From: Bolinopsis microptera
Lineage: Eukaryota; Ctenophora; Tentaculata; Lobata; Bolinopsidae
DNA length: 60,000 nucleotides
Assembly: GCF_026151205.1 (NCBI RefSeq)
Contig: NC_087076.1
Span: 8,224,902-8,284,901, forward strand
Reading direction: 5' to 3'
The stretch's first letter is position 1. Each line of letters starts with the position of its first letter. Both the position numbers and the translations under genes were made by a program. This document shows, one piece after another, positions 20,141 to 32,667 of this stretch. Below the pieces are notes generated by a model. That model did not search any database. It was not told the origin of the DNA and was given only the letters and a program-made list of their open reading frames with translations.

Positions 20141-21909
20141 AACCCATAATCATGGGTAGAGTGAACCGCTGCCAGTGTCTCTCTTTCCAAACAAAAGAAA
20201 ATGATATTAATTTGAGGAACCGTCCGCAAATGCAAATTGATACCGAGAATGAAATCGGTCGCTCGCTTTTCCCATTCAATAAGCTTTATTACAATACGTA
20301 AGCCGTGAATGAATGGGAAAAGCGAGCGACCGATTTCATTCTCGGTATCAATTTGCATTTGCGGACGGTTCCTCAAATTAATATCATTTTCTTTTGTTTG
20401 GAAAGAGAGACACTGGCAGCGGTTCACTCTACCCATGATTATGGGTTTTGGTCAAATATCATCTCTTTTTGATTATAATGTCAGGATAATTTACACAGTC
20501 GAAACTTAATAAGGAGGTAATTTCAACGATTTCGAAATTTTACCTTTGAAAACGTTTCCTTGTGTTTAGGTAGGCATATCTGTCAATAACAGACTGAATA
20601 TAGCACTTTTTACTCATTCAAGTTGGCATTAAATTCATATATAATGCCATTTTAATATCGTGGGAAAGCAGAATATATTCGAAATCACGAATGAGCAAAA
20701 TTCTCACCTTTCGCACGTGCAAACTTTGAGCGGACGTTGCGTGCGCATAAAATATTGAATCACCATAAATTTTTGCATAGTGTTATTTAATATATAGTTT
20801 GATAAGCATGAAAAGTTTCAGAAGATTTCAAAAAGAACTTGGATCACAACGGGACTCCAAAGTTGGTAAAAATCGTGAAAATAACAATTTTTAGTGATTT
20901 TAGCTATTTTAAATGAATTTGGGCGTGTCCCCACGTGTGCAACTTTTCGATTTTCAACTTTAAAACTAGCCTATAACACAATTTAGACCTTTAGGAAGCA
21001 AAATTGAGCTCCACAACCCAAGGGATGGCCCAACACCAGAGAATACTAATTCACAACTTTTGTGTTTTTATAAAATTATTCTTCAAAAAAGCACAAACTT
21101 CAATAGCGAATATCTTTATGAAGGAGCAAGGTAGGAAAACTTTCCGGTAGATTTTCAGAATGCTTGAACAATTATCTAAGATGAAAATGTCCTCAGATTT
21201 TGAATAAAATTACTCCTTAATGCTTTAAAATCGATTTGAAAAGTTGTTATTTTGTCAAAAATCAAGTTTTAAAAACACTTAAATTGATGACGTCATCGAG
21301 TGATGATGATGACGATAAATTATTTTTCGATATAATGTAAACTAAAGTTTAAACAATTATCTTTAAAACCTGTGGTTCGAAATGACTGTATCTTTTATAC
21401 TTTTGAATCTACGGACACTTAAATGTAGGGTACAATTTACTGCAAAAGCGTCTATACATATATACATATATATATACATATATAGCTTCACGACAATCTG
21501 TTGTAAAACAGGGGTTCCAGAAAACCCACTTCCCGATATTCCTGCAACATGAAATTTTTTTTACAGTCGATTTGGACAAGGTCTAGACGCTCTGCAAAGT
21601 TTCAGATCTCTAACTCGATTTTAACATGGTTTTTAAGGCACCTGAATATGGCGATTTTGGGTTTTTTACCTAATTTCGTATAACATGCTGGCGCGTATTT
21701 TGCGCAAATTTCTTAAAAACCTCCACATAACTATTTCTTATTCCTGTCATCTTTAACATTGAATTAGAATGTTTTGAACTTAAATATACCTGCTGAACTA
21801 CTTTCGATGAGTCTTAATGCCTGGAAAACAATAAAGGGGATATAATAGTATAGGGGGTACATAGTGTTGTGAATATAAGGGCAACGGTTATGCTTGCCAG
21901 CATTGTGAT
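20136..21909. mobile_element. Unclassified repeat F with leading foldback, copy 1
   Basis: It begins with an inverted repeat (arms 20136-20281 and about 20310-20454, near-perfect, spacer about 28 bp; tip ACCAAAACCCATAATCATGG) and continues with about 1.45 kb that has no ORF. The whole unit, foldback plus tail, recurs at 55801-57852 in the same order, ending in both with a TGCTTGCCAGCA(C/T)TGTGAT-like sequence. No target duplication or transposase is visible. The short mirrored frames on both strands are a consequence of the palindrome. Copy 1 lies exactly between a minus-strand LINE (left) and a plus-strand LINE tail (right). Confidence 0.7.
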
Positions 21910-22394
21910 ATAATATTCACATATTTAACAAAGAGTATTACCTAGATAGTGTCATTAAATATGCAGACCGTGCTAATATCACAAGACTGCGGATCAGTGC
22001 ACATCGACTCGAAATTGAACTTGGCCGATATAATCAAACTCCTCGTGACGAGCGAATATGCTCCTGGTGCAATATAGTCTTAGGTTCTGGTATTATTGAG
22101 AATGAAGATCACTTCCTTAACGATTGTGATCTTAACGCTGCATCGAGGCGAAAAGTCCTAGACAAGATCCAGTCCCTCATATCAAATCCAATCAAACCGT
22201 CTGCGACATCTTATTCTGTTCACAATTATGTCATCCCTGGAGCAAACGTCCTCAAATTCATCAGCAACAACAGTGAAATCATTGAACTTATCACGAACGA
22301 AAGTCAAGTCCACCTCACGAGAGTCGTTGCTAGGTTTGCCACTACGTGTTTTAACAACCGCAAGAAATTTGTTGACTCTCTGGCCAGTACATGA
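21910..22394 (+). pseudogene. 3' part of a LINE ORF (C-terminal Cys/His domain)
   Basis: An open frame begins immediately after repeat F and ends at TGA 22392-22394. It encodes ITRLRISAHRLEIELGRYN, 'RICSWCN', then NEDHFLNDCD and about 100 further residues. The L-R-x-S-x-H-x-L-x-I-E-x-G-R-Y block with a CxxC and an E-D-H-F-L-x-x-C block is the C-terminal region of LINE polyproteins, as in the minus-strand LINE at 16712. Endonuclease and RT domains are absent. The likely 3' UTR runs to about 22600. Confidence 0.75.
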
Positions 22395-22626
22395 ACAGTG
22401 AACACTGAAAATCACTGTACCCGCTTTTGTTTCTTTTCGCGCAACGACGAGTGCAAACTGCAAAGTGACCTGGCTCAAGCATTACAGCATTACCAAGGCG
22501 ACTGAAAACAAAATATTCTATGTCAAATCTTTATTTTTCACTTTAGTTAAGTTATATTAATATAATAAATTCAAATCTTATGATATTGTTATTATCTTAA
22601 CAGTTACTATTGTAGCTCAAGATTTT

Positions 22627-22668
22627 AAATTTGTATTCCTTGTATTCCTTGTATTCCTTGTATTCCAT
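22627..22668. repeat. 10-bp tandem repeat
   Basis: TTGTATTCCT is repeated about four times. Confidence 0.8.
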
Positions 22669-22744
22669 ATTCAAAGCAGTGCAATATACAAACACAACAA
22701 AAGTCAGTCAAATTTAAATACTGCAATTTAGATTAGGCGACCCT

Positions 22745-23150
22745 CTTGATTAAAATAAAATTGATGCCGTGGTGTCAGTAAAATGGTACGGATAAACACA
22801 TTTATCGTATATATCGTCTCGCTTTATATATAACTAGCAGGAACCCGTATAATATAACCCTAAACGGTGTCAAGACTCAAGAGACTAAAATAATTATTAC
22901 CTATTTAATTGGCGTTTTTGACACCACTTGGGGGTCCAAATTTTGGGCTCTAAAATCATTATTCCTTGGCCAATTTTTTATTTTTTCATGCTGATTCGGA
23001 GGCCATTAAAACATTTGAGCCAGTCAAAAAAGTTTCGGTTGTATATCTTTTACGGTTTTTGTGGAAAGTCGCGTTAAAGTTGATGCCGTGGTGTCAGTAA
23101 AATGGCACAGATATATATCGTCTCGCTTTATATATAGTAAGATAAGATTG
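22745..23150. repeat. Dispersed repeat C, inverted copy
   Basis: It contains, in reverse orientation to 15240-15590, the blocks GGTGTCAGTAAAATGGTACG, GTCTCGCTTTATATATA, GGGGGTCCAAATTTTGGGC and CGCGTTAAAGTTGATGCC. The terminal block with GGTGTCAGTAAAATGG and TCGTCTCGCTTTATATA appears at both ends of this copy, as direct repeats 330 bp apart. Confidence 0.7.
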
Positions 23151-24751
23151 TTGAAATTGTATTCGAAGCAATGAAGCAACAATTAATTATGTAGCCGAGG
23201 CCTTGTCATCCTCAAACTTCATTAAACGGCTGCTTGTAATACTGGGGGTTCATGACAGTGCTTTTTTAGTAAAAGCTAGCTGTTCAGCGGTTTTTTATAC
23301 TTTTTAAAATATTACTGCATCACAAAACACTTTTTGGTAAAACTTTAGAGTTTCTGTTTAGTGTATCTATTAACTTTTTAAGAATTAAGCCTTGATATAC
23401 AGTCGGTAAAGTCTCTATTTTGAAATTGACATCTAAGAAAATACCTATTCGAGGGTCAGGGATTTACGTGATTTCCAGAAATCTTGAACACTATATGGGA
23501 AGAAACATCCAAAATTTAAAATTTATGGCGACCTTTCCCTTATTACCACTGTCCTAACCCAACGAAGAGATCGCGCTTTGTAGGTCAAAGTATGAGTGTA
23601 AAATTGATCAGGCCATCTCAGCAATCTCTCCACGAAGCCTCCCGAAGGTCGGTTGCGGTAGGAGGCACACATTAAATACTGTAACTCGAGGTACAAAAGT
23701 TTATATCGATGATGTCTATGCTCTATCGTGCAGTTTGGGGGAAACATGCTGAAAATATTTCGATCGAGATGAAGAAAAATTAAATCGTATATTATCTATC
23801 TCATGAACAGTACACAAATTGGGAACTTTCAGCGTGCTCATATTTACCACTATACTAAGTCTAAATGACTTCTCTGAAACAATCTGAATGCTATAAGTAT
23901 AACGCAGGGATATTCAGCGTCACTAAATATTCATAGCCATAAAACCTGTTTCCCCATAATCCACAGCGATCGAAAAGCTAACGCGTGCAGCTGATCTGTC
24001 AGGTCCGATAATAGCGCGTCAGGTGCGATAATAGCGCGCTCATTATACCTTGCTAGACTAATTGCTATTTGCCATGCTTGATATACTATTTCCAATTTTG
24101 TACGTGCCGTCGAGATATTCAGGGAGCAGTTGGGTGCATTAGTTTATAGTTATACTCGAAAGACAAATGAGACTGCACGTGATATACAAATGCGCGTTTT
24201 AAACTCTGGCAGGCTAAAACTCTTAGGCTGATTGAGTAATTGTATCCATGCTGTGTAAGCAGTAAAATCACATCATCCTCTATTTTGTGAAAAATATGGA
24301 ATAAAAAAAACTTATAAAACAACTCATTAAGGTCGTTGAGTTATGGCTATTATTAAACTTAAAGTTTTTTTTCAAATTTTGCCAATATGTCAACAACATT
24401 AACTTGCTCAAAAGATCAGAAATACAGTTGTTTGGCATATTTTTGGATCAAAAATCGGCTTCTTGCGATTTTAACCTAAGAAACTTAAAGGTAATCTAAT
24501 CATGTCTCAGGGCCATTTTTTATAAATTCTGCGGTCAACAAATACAGTTACACCCTGAAAGATGCATAATTATATAGTTATATTGCATCCCTGACTAGTC
24601 TAATTAGAACTTCTAATGCCACAAGCAGGCAAGTTTAAACTGATAGTGGTAATCCACTCATCTGTCATATATTGAACGGTTTGATTCTATTAAATGGTCA
24701 ATGTTAAGCTGTTTCGTAGTATCCTCAGTGGATTTTTGGATATAAATCATA
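23151..24751. other. Mostly unrecognised; part repeated at 29600-29790
   Basis: The segment 24140-24370 (with AAATGCGCGTTTTA, GGCAG-CTA and GTTGAGTTATGGCT) has a diverged relative at about 29600-29790 in the same orientation. I see no gene. The minus-strand frame at 23523-23747 has no recognisable domain. Confidence 0.45.
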
Positions 24752-24879
24752 GGCGCAGCTTCATGTCACCGACCGCTAAGAATAGTTAAATAGTTGTTCA
24801 ATACTAGTAGTAAGACCGCTAGTATTCACCGACCGCTAAGAATAGTTAAATAGTTGTTCAATACTAGTAGTACCAATAG

Positions 24880-25221
24880 GGTAACTCGGTAATCTGCCGA
24901 TGCACATCTGGGGCACACCTCGGGCACAAATTCGGGCACACCTGGGGCACTAAAAACTATAAGTATTACTGTAACTACAAAATAAATCAGTATATCTTCT
25001 TGGGAGGGAGTGCTTCTCCTGAAGCGTGGAGTGTGCGAAGCACAGAAAGATTCCGGTTACAGATTTCCCTGGCCACTGGTAGAAGGTTTTTCAGTGTGGG
25101 ATTAATCAGCTGTAGGAGTCCATGTCGGTGTGCCCCAGGTGGTTCTGCCCGAGGTGTGCCAGATGTGTGCTTTTTGCTCGAGATGTGCCCAAGATGTGCA
25201 TCGGCAGATTACCGAATTGCC
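24880..25221. mobile_element. Inverted-repeat insert within the minisatellite element
   Basis: The terminus GGTAACTCGGTAATCTGCCG plus ATGCACATCT (24880-24909) is mirrored at 25192-25221. Subterminal GGGCACACCT motifs recur several times on the left and inverted on the right. It separates two short blocks of the 34-bp repeat, so it inserted after the array began. Confidence 0.7.
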
Positions 25222-25627
25222 AAGAATAGTTCAATAGTTTTTCAATACTAGTAGTAAGAATAGTTAAATAGTTTTCCAATACTAGTAGTAAGAATGGCTC
25301 TTACTAATTCGCTCGACGCTCGCCCAAACCATGCCAACAGTGACAACTTTTGCGCGTCTCCTAAATGCGCGTTAGTTATCTATGATAATTTTAGCGCCGG
25401 CGAACCACATGGTGTGGCCTTGAAAGTTCACTCAAAACTTTCCCCGCCTGCGGACAAGTCAACATTTGTGGTTTTCAGAGACCAGATATTGCCACCTTGG
25501 ATCATAAAAAGGCCACTTGATAAGTCTACATAGATATCAAAACTCTTTTTATCAGTAGTCAGTGTGGTTCGTTGTCATTTTAGTAGTAGCACTTCCTTAT
25601 TGCTAATAATTAACTGGGAAAGCAGAA

Positions 25628-28046
25628 AAATAGTTAAATAGTTTTCCAATACTAGTAGTAAGAATAGTTAAATAGTTGTTCAATACTAGTAGTAAGAATA
25701 GTTAAATAGTTGTTCAATACTAGTAGTAGGAATAGTTAAATAGTTGTTCAATACTAGTAGTAAGAATAGTTAAATAGTTGTTCAATACTAGTAGTAAGAA
25801 TAGTTAAATAGTTGTTCAATACTAGTAGTAAGAATAGTTAAATAGTTGTTCAATACTAGTAGTAAGGATAGTTAAATAGTTGTTCAATACTAGTAGTAAG
25901 AATAGTTAAATAGTTGTTCAATACTAGTAGTAAGAATAGTTAAATAGTTGTTCAATACTAGTAGTAAGAATAGTTAAATAGTTGTTCAATACTAGTAGTA
26001 AGAATAGTTAAATAGTTGTTCAATACTAGTAGTAAGAATAGTTAAATAGTTGTTCAATACTAGTAGTAAGAATAGTTAAATAGTTGTTCAATACTAGTAG
26101 TAAGAATAGTTAAATAGTTGTTCAATACTAGTAGTAAGAATAGTTAAATAGTGGTTCAATACTAGTAGTAAGAATAGTTAAATAGTTGTTCAATACTAGT
26201 AATAAGAATAGTTAAATAGTTGTTCAATACTAGTGGTAAGAATAGCTTAATATTTTTCCAATACTAGTAGTAAGAATAGTTAAATAGTTGTTCAATACTA
26301 GTAGTAAGAATAGTTAAATAGTTTTCCAATACTAGTACTGTAGTAAGAATAGTTAAATAGTTTTCCAATACTAGTAGTAAGAATAGTTAAATAGTTTTCC
26401 AATACTAGTAGTAAGAATAGTTAAATAGTTTTCCAATACTAGTAGTAAGAATAGTTAAATAGTTTTCCAATACTAGTAGTAAGAATAATTAAATAGTTTT
26501 CCAATACTAGTAGTAAGAATAGTTAAATAGTTTTCCAATACTAGTAGTAAGAATAGTTAAATAGTTTTCCAATACTAGTAGTAAGAATAGTTAAATAGTT
26601 TTCCAATACTAGTAGTAAGAATAATTAAATAGTTTTCCAATACTAGTAGTAAGAATAGTTAAATAGTTTTCCAATACTAGTAGTAAGAATAGTTAAATAG
26701 TTTTCCAATACTAGTAGTAAGAATAGTTAAATAGTTTTCCAATACTAGTAGTAAGAATAATTAAATAGTTTTCCAATACTAGTAGTAAGAATAGTTAAAT
26801 AGTTTTCCAATACTAGTAGTAAGAATAGTTAAATAGTTTTCCAATACTAGTAGTAAGAATAGTTAAATAGTTTTCCAATACTAGTAGTAAGAATAATTAA
26901 ATAGTTTTCCAATACTAGTAGTAAGAATAGTTAAATAGTTTTCCAATACTAGTAGTAAGAATAGTTAAATAGTTTTCCAATACTAGTAGTAAGAATAGTT
27001 AAATAGTTTTCCAATACTAGTAGTAAGAATAGTTAAATAGTTTTCCAATACTAGTAGTAAGAATAGTTAAATAGTTTTCCAATACTAGTAGTAAGAATAG
27101 TTAAATAGTTTTCCAATACTAGTAGTAAGAATAGTTAAATAGTTTTCCAATACTAGTAGTAAGAATAGTTAAATAGTTTTCCAATACTAGTAGTAAGAAT
27201 AATTAAATAGTTTTCCAATACTAGTAGTAAGAATAGTTAAATAGTTTTCCAATACTAGTAGTAAGAATAGTTAAATAGTTGTTCAATACTAGTAGTAAGA
27301 ATAGTTAAATAGTTTTCCAATACTAGTAGTAAGAATAGTTAAATAGTTGTTCAATACTAGTAGTAAGAATAGTTAAATAGTTTTCCAATACTAGTAGTAA
27401 GAATAGTTAAATAGTTTTCCAATACTAGTAGTAAGAATAGTTAAATAGTTGTTCAATACTAGTAGTAAGAATAGTTAAATATTTGTTCAATACTAGTAGT
27501 AAGAATAGTTAAATATTTGTTCAATACTAGTAGTAAGAATAGTTAAATAGTTGTTCAATACTAGTAGTAAGAATAGTTAAATAGTTGTTCAATACTAGTA
27601 GTAGGAATAGTTAAATAGTTGTTCAATACTAGTAGTAAGAATAGTTAAATAGTTGTTCAATACTAGTAGTAAGAATAGTTAAATAGTTGTTCAATACTAG
27701 TAGTAAGAATAGTTAAATAGTTGTTCAATACTAGTAGTAAGAATAGTTAAATAGTTTTCCAATACTAGTAGTAAGAATAGTTAAATAGTTTTCCAATACT
27801 AGTAGTAAGAATAGTTAAATAGTTTTCCAATACTAGTAGTAAGAATAGTTAAATATTTGTTCAATACTAGTAGTAAGAATAGTTAAATAGTTGTTCAATA
27901 CTAGTAGTAAGAATAGTTAAATAGTTGTTCAATACTAGTAGTAAGAATAGTTAAATAGTTTTCCAATACTAGTAGTAAGAATAGTTAAATAGTTGTTCAA
28001 TACTAGTAGTAAGAATAGTTAAATAGTTGTTCAATACTAGTTGTGT
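25628..28046. repeat. Main 34-bp minisatellite array, about 71 units
   Basis: Two unit types alternate in blocks: one has GTTGTTCAATACTAG, the other GTTTTCCAATACTAG. The first type occupies most of 25640-26230, the second most of 26310-27250, with mixing afterwards. A variant with AAGAATAATT recurs exactly every 136 bp (26481, 26617, 26753, 26889), a four-unit higher-order repeat, and again at 27195. Confidence 0.95.
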
Positions 28047-28098
28047 TGAACAACTATTTAACTATTCTTAGCGGTCGATGAAGCTGCAGCTGCGCTTA

Positions 28099-28480
28099 TG
28101 GGAGCAAGTATTTTATTTGCAGCCTTTTTGATAAATCAAGAATTAAGCAGGAATTCAACAGGAATTCAACAGGAATTAAACAGGAATTAAACATGAAATG
28201 ACCATGGAGAACACTAACGAACTCGTCTTGGTAAAACAGCAATTCATAAAGACTATCAGAACTCTAAAAATCGAGAAAAAGCTATAAAAATAAAATCTTT
28301 AAAAAATCAACCGCGTTACAATTTCACGGAAGGGAAAAAATCGAATATAATAATTTGAATGCGAGTAAAAAACAATGGAATTTTTGGGTAGTAATACTAC
28401 TACCCATTACCCAATCCCCAAAGTGGTTATATATGACACATGATTTATCAAAAAGGCTGCAAATAAAATACTTGCTCCCA
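28099..28480. mobile_element. MITE with 40-bp perfect inverted repeats, TA duplication
   Basis: TGGGAGCAAGTATTTTATTT continues for 40 bp (28099-28138) and is mirrored exactly at 28441-28480. TA flanks both ends. There is no ORF. It sits at the right tip of the minisatellite element. Confidence 0.85.
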
Positions 28481-28482
28481 TA

Positions 28483-30085
28483 ATGATGATATACTGAAAA
28501 TATTATCTAAAGAAAAAATAAACGTACAGTCGCAAACATACATTAGAGATTTTGATTTTTTATTCAGATTAAGGAGTGAAGTTTAAAAATATTTTAAATG
28601 GTTTCCAAAAAAATCAACGAACGCGAATCTTTTTGCGTCCATTTGTCGGGTAAAATGCGTTAATTGTGCCAATATTTTTTCTCGTGAGTTCAATTGCAAT
28701 GGTCACAAAATTTATAAATGACCTTAACTTTAAGGTGACATTCAGATTTCAGATACTGATAACACTAACATGATGGAGCATTGAAACAAAACTTGAAAGA
28801 TAAATTGATTTATTCATCAGTATTAAGTAAGTAAAAGTAGTGTGAGCTGTAGAATTTTAGATAATAACTTTCTACAACATTCCCTGTTGTTTCCCCATTT
28901 AATTGTTGTGTGTGTTCAGTTACACGGGAAAACTGTTAAAAGTGCGCGATTTGAGTTTATAATTTTCACACGTAAAGTACCATTTTGATTTATGGTATAA
29001 CTATATAAACATATCTACTTTATAATTTACTGGACACGCTGAAAGCCCTAGCTTTCAATTAATTAATCTCTGTTTGAATAAAGTTTGTCCGTTATTATAC
29101 TTATAGTTCCATAATTATATGTTAGAAATACGCGAGGAAATTAAGTTCAGAAACCTAGTCCTAACTTGTTCTACAGGTTCATTGTTCAAGTGAATGCTAG
29201 GTAAATGCATGATCCCGACGCGAATTATACTTCCAGTTCGCTATAAATTCTCCATCTTTCATTATTTCAATTGGTGGATGATTTAAAGGAGCACGGTTAT
29301 GAGAGTTCATTACAAATATTAACCCATATGAAGGAGCAAGCTTAGTATTGTTGTACAACTACTACCATGAGGCTTTAACCTTTTAACACAAACTGCCTAA
29401 CTACAAACTATAACCGGATAGGATAAATTTTCGAACTATTCAATTTTAGTTACATGGATAATTAACATTATTAGCAGACGATTGTAAAGTTAAAGCTCGG
29501 ATATTTTGGTGATTAACATTTTTCGTGTGTCGAATAGATCAAAGTAATAGTCAAATTTAAAAAAGAACCTGGTCTCATTTCAAATAGCACATTGTCATGG
29601 AAAAATAGTAGCAATGAGGCCTTATCAGTCACGTGCTTCAAAAATGCGCGTTTTAGACGTTGGCAGCCTAGAACTCATTACAATTACATTTACATAGGCC
29701 AATCAAGTAACTGTATTCATTATTCATGCTGTTAAAAAAGGTGACTTCAGCTTGTTGAGTTATGGCTCTTTAAAGTTTTTGAATTGGGCGCAAAATGATA
29801 AAACTAAATTCTTTTTCAAAATCCAGCTAAACTAAAATATTAAAATAAACTGTTTTTCAAGCTATATCTGAACAGACATATATTTCATTATTTTTAGACA
29901 TGACCTTTTTTAAATCGAATCTCACCAATCCAGTGAAAGAATAATATATGAAATATGGTTTAACTCATGGTTGTTGCCTGTAATACATAGCTAGTACTAT
30001 ATAATATAAACTCAGTTAATTTTTCGCTTGAAAATATATCATGTTGTAATATGGTATTTAGAGATATCTTAGTTTAGTATAACGT
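28483..30085. other. AT-rich stretch without genes
   Basis: Apart from the diverged repeat at 29600-29790 shared with 24140-24370, I recognise nothing here. Confidence 0.4.
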
Positions 30086-30089
30086 TTAA

Positions 30090-31481
30090 GGGGAGATACA
30101 CCAAAAACGTTTTTGCTCCGAACATCGATTTTATTTGATATTATGGTTAAATAGACAAAAAGAATAAGATTGCACACCTTCAAAATTTTCTAAAAATATT
30201 CCCTCATCGAGAAAATAATATTTTTCTTTTTCGAAAATTTTTAAAATTTTGAGAAGTCTGTCACTGTAATACCGATAGTTCAGCCATTTTAAAAGTTTTT
30301 TGGCTGATTTTTTTACTTAACATTACTTACAATCCGTACAAGAAGCCATTGAAAGGAATATTTAATTGAACGATAAATGACGAAGTTACAGACCAAACAA
30401 GGTCGAAAAAATAAAAATTGAAATTTTTCCCACTTCTAAAGTTGTACATTAAACATTTCACCATTCACCTGGGTCAGCAGATATCACTTCAAAAATTTTT
30501 GTGAGTGTAGCTGATGATCATATCAAACTTTCTGGACAAGAATTTCTCTCAGATTTGAGTTTTAAGCTATTTAATGTGGCCTCAAACGACTTAGTAAAAT
30601 TCATCGTAAAAAAGGGCAAAAAAGGCAGATTTAAGGCTTAAAATGCCTATAACTCAAAAAGCATCAGTTTTTTTTAAATAATTTTTACATAATCGTAATC
30701 AGCTTGGTAAGACGAATCTTTTAGTACCAAATAGGTGCTTTTAGAAGACAAATTGTCTTAAATAATTTTCTAGCTCGAACACTTGTATAAATTTTGTACA
30801 AAATGTACACATTTTTTTACAAATTTTGTGTCTTTAAATATTATAAATGTCATACTAAAAGATTTGTCTTACCAAGCTGATTACGATTCTGTAAAAACTA
30901 TTTCAAAAAAACTGATACTTTTTGAGTTATAGGCATTTTAAGCCTTAAATCTGCCTTTTTTGCCCTTTTTTACGATGAATTTTACTAAGTCGTTTGTGGC
31001 CACATTGCATAGCTTAAAACTCAAATCTGAGAGAAATCCTACTCCAAAAAGTTGGATATGATCATCAGCTACACTCACAAGAATTTTTGAAGCGATATCT
31101 GCTGACCCGGGTGATTGGTGAAATGTACAACTTTAGAAGTGGGAAAAATTTAAATTTTTATTTTTCGACCTTGTTTGGTCTGTAACTTCGTCATTTATCG
31201 TTTAATTATATAATCCTTTCAATGGCTTCTTGTACGGACTGTAAGTAATGTTAAGTAAAAAAATCAGCCAAAAAACTTTTAAAATGGCCGAACTATCGGT
31301 ATTACAGTGACAGACTTCGCCAAATTTTAAAAATTTTCGAAAAAGAAAAATATTTTTTTCTCGATGAGGGAATATTTTTAGAAAATTTAAAAGGTGTGCA
31401 ATCTTACTCTTTTTGTCTATTTAACCATAAAATAAAATAAAATCGATGTTCGGAGCAAAAACGTTTTTGGTGTATCTCCCC
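30090..31481. mobile_element. Giant foldback element with TTAA target sites
   Basis: The arms (about 30090-30790 and 30840-31481) are inverted copies over roughly 650-700 bp with scattered differences and a short centre of about 50 bp rich in TTTTGTACAAAATGTACA. The tips read GGGGAGATACACCAAAAACG and are flanked by TTAA on both sides (30086-30089, 31482-31485), the target preference of piggyBac-type elements. No ORF is present. piggyBac kinship is an inference from TTAA only. Confidence 0.75.
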
Positions 31482-31485
31482 TTAA

Positions 31486-32667
31486 GGGACGTAGCTAATT
31501 TAGTACGTGTTTCCGGGTATATAATAACCAATGTTTTATATGTTCGTATTTGGGAGTTACACATTTGAGTGTAAGTCGGTTGGCTGGCAGACCTACTGTC
31601 AGACCTACTGTCTGAAATGAGCCGTCCGCTCTTTTTGCGTCTAGACGGTGTCTAGACGCTGGTGCAAGCTAAATGCGTTGTGCCGTCACGCGCGTTATGG
31701 CGTGACGAGTTTTGAGAATATATCCGAAGAGCCGGAAGTGGAGAGCTCACTTCTATGTTGCCCCTTAATCATTTTAAGGGATCCGATTGTCAATAGCCAG
31801 TTTAACTGAGTACTATTCTCTGTGACTAGACACGTAGTGTGATCTATATTCACGGTAATCGTTTGGAGCGTACACTTGGAAGTTTTTGTCTGTTGACGTT
31901 CACTTTGTATACAATTTCTAGATATTTTTTGCCACAGCCTAAATTTCGAGGGTAAGGATAAAAGGAAATTGTAGCATGTGCGGTATCGCGATTTTTTACG
32001 TTTGCCGCAACAAATCGCGATTTTTTCAGTTTTCCTTCAAATCTGTGGGCCAAATATCACGTTTTCTATAATTAGTACATGAAACCAATCAGGATCACAT
32101 CCACAACCTTCCGAATGTAGGTACGGACTTCAAAAAACCGAAAAATATATTTTCGGCTTAGAATGATCAGGGCCAGGGTAGCATGAATTTGAAACATATT
32201 GAACAAAATTAATTTCCAGAAAAATTTTTCGGTCCGAGTTGTTCTCGATACGAACCTCTGAAGGCAGAGCTCCCGTTTCCGAGCTCGTATTGCGAAGGCG
32301 AGGCCTGTCTTCAGAGATCGCATTACAAAGGGAAACCCTCGAGTCCAAAATCGTATATCAAAGGGGTAGGTCGGACTTCGAAAACCGAAAAAAATATTTT
32401 CCCCTCAGAATGATCAGGGTAGCATGAAACATGAACAAAAGTAGTTTTCAGAAAAACTTTGAAAAATGTTGACTTAGAAACAACAAACAAGAAAATTTTC
32501 GGTCCGAGTCATTCTCGATACGTACCTCTGAAAGCAGAGCTCCCGCTTCCGAGGTCATATTGCGAAGGGGAGGCCTGCCTTCCGAGATCGCATTACAAAG
32601 GGGAACCCTCTAGTCCAAAATCGTATATCGAACTTCGAAAACCGAAACAAATATTTTGCCGGGAGGC
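31486..32667. repeat. Fragment related to the hAT-like element at 48845-49910
   Basis: From about 31941 the sequence (GAGGGTAAGGATAAAAGGAA, GCGGTATCGCGATTTT, CCTTCAAATCTGTGGGCCAA, ACCGAAAAATATATTTTCGG) parallels 48916-49240. It then repeats blocks containing GATCGCATTACAAAGGG and CAAAATCGTATATC up to about 32667, as in 49316-49780. The ends with the CAGGGGTG tip are not preserved. The first 350 bp (31486-31850) hold only small tandem motifs (AGACCTACTGTC twice, GTCTAGAC twice). Confidence 0.6.

Larger units (their letters stand above)
24752..28096. mobile_element. Inverted-repeat element filled with a 34-bp minisatellite
   Basis: The left end GGCGCAGCTTCATGTCACCG leading into ACCGCTAAGAATAGTTAAAT is mirrored at the right end, where CTATTCTTAGCGGTCGATGA leads into AGCTGCAGCTGCGCT, ending at 28096. 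Between them are about 75 copies of a 34-bp unit (AAGAATAGTTAAATAGTTKT followed by TCCAATACTAGTAGT-like bases), mostly at 25628-28046. A nested inverted-repeat insert lies at 24880-25221 and a unique spacer at 25294-25625. The right end is interrupted by a TA-flanked MITE at 28099-28480. No protein is encoded. The inverted ends suggest that the minisatellite grew inside a transposable element. Confidence 0.75.

Noticed and set aside
20062-20509. Several 60-124 codon frames, mirrored on both strands
   Set aside because: The sequence is a foldback, so one frame appears on both strands. Repeat F copy 2 does not keep these frames.
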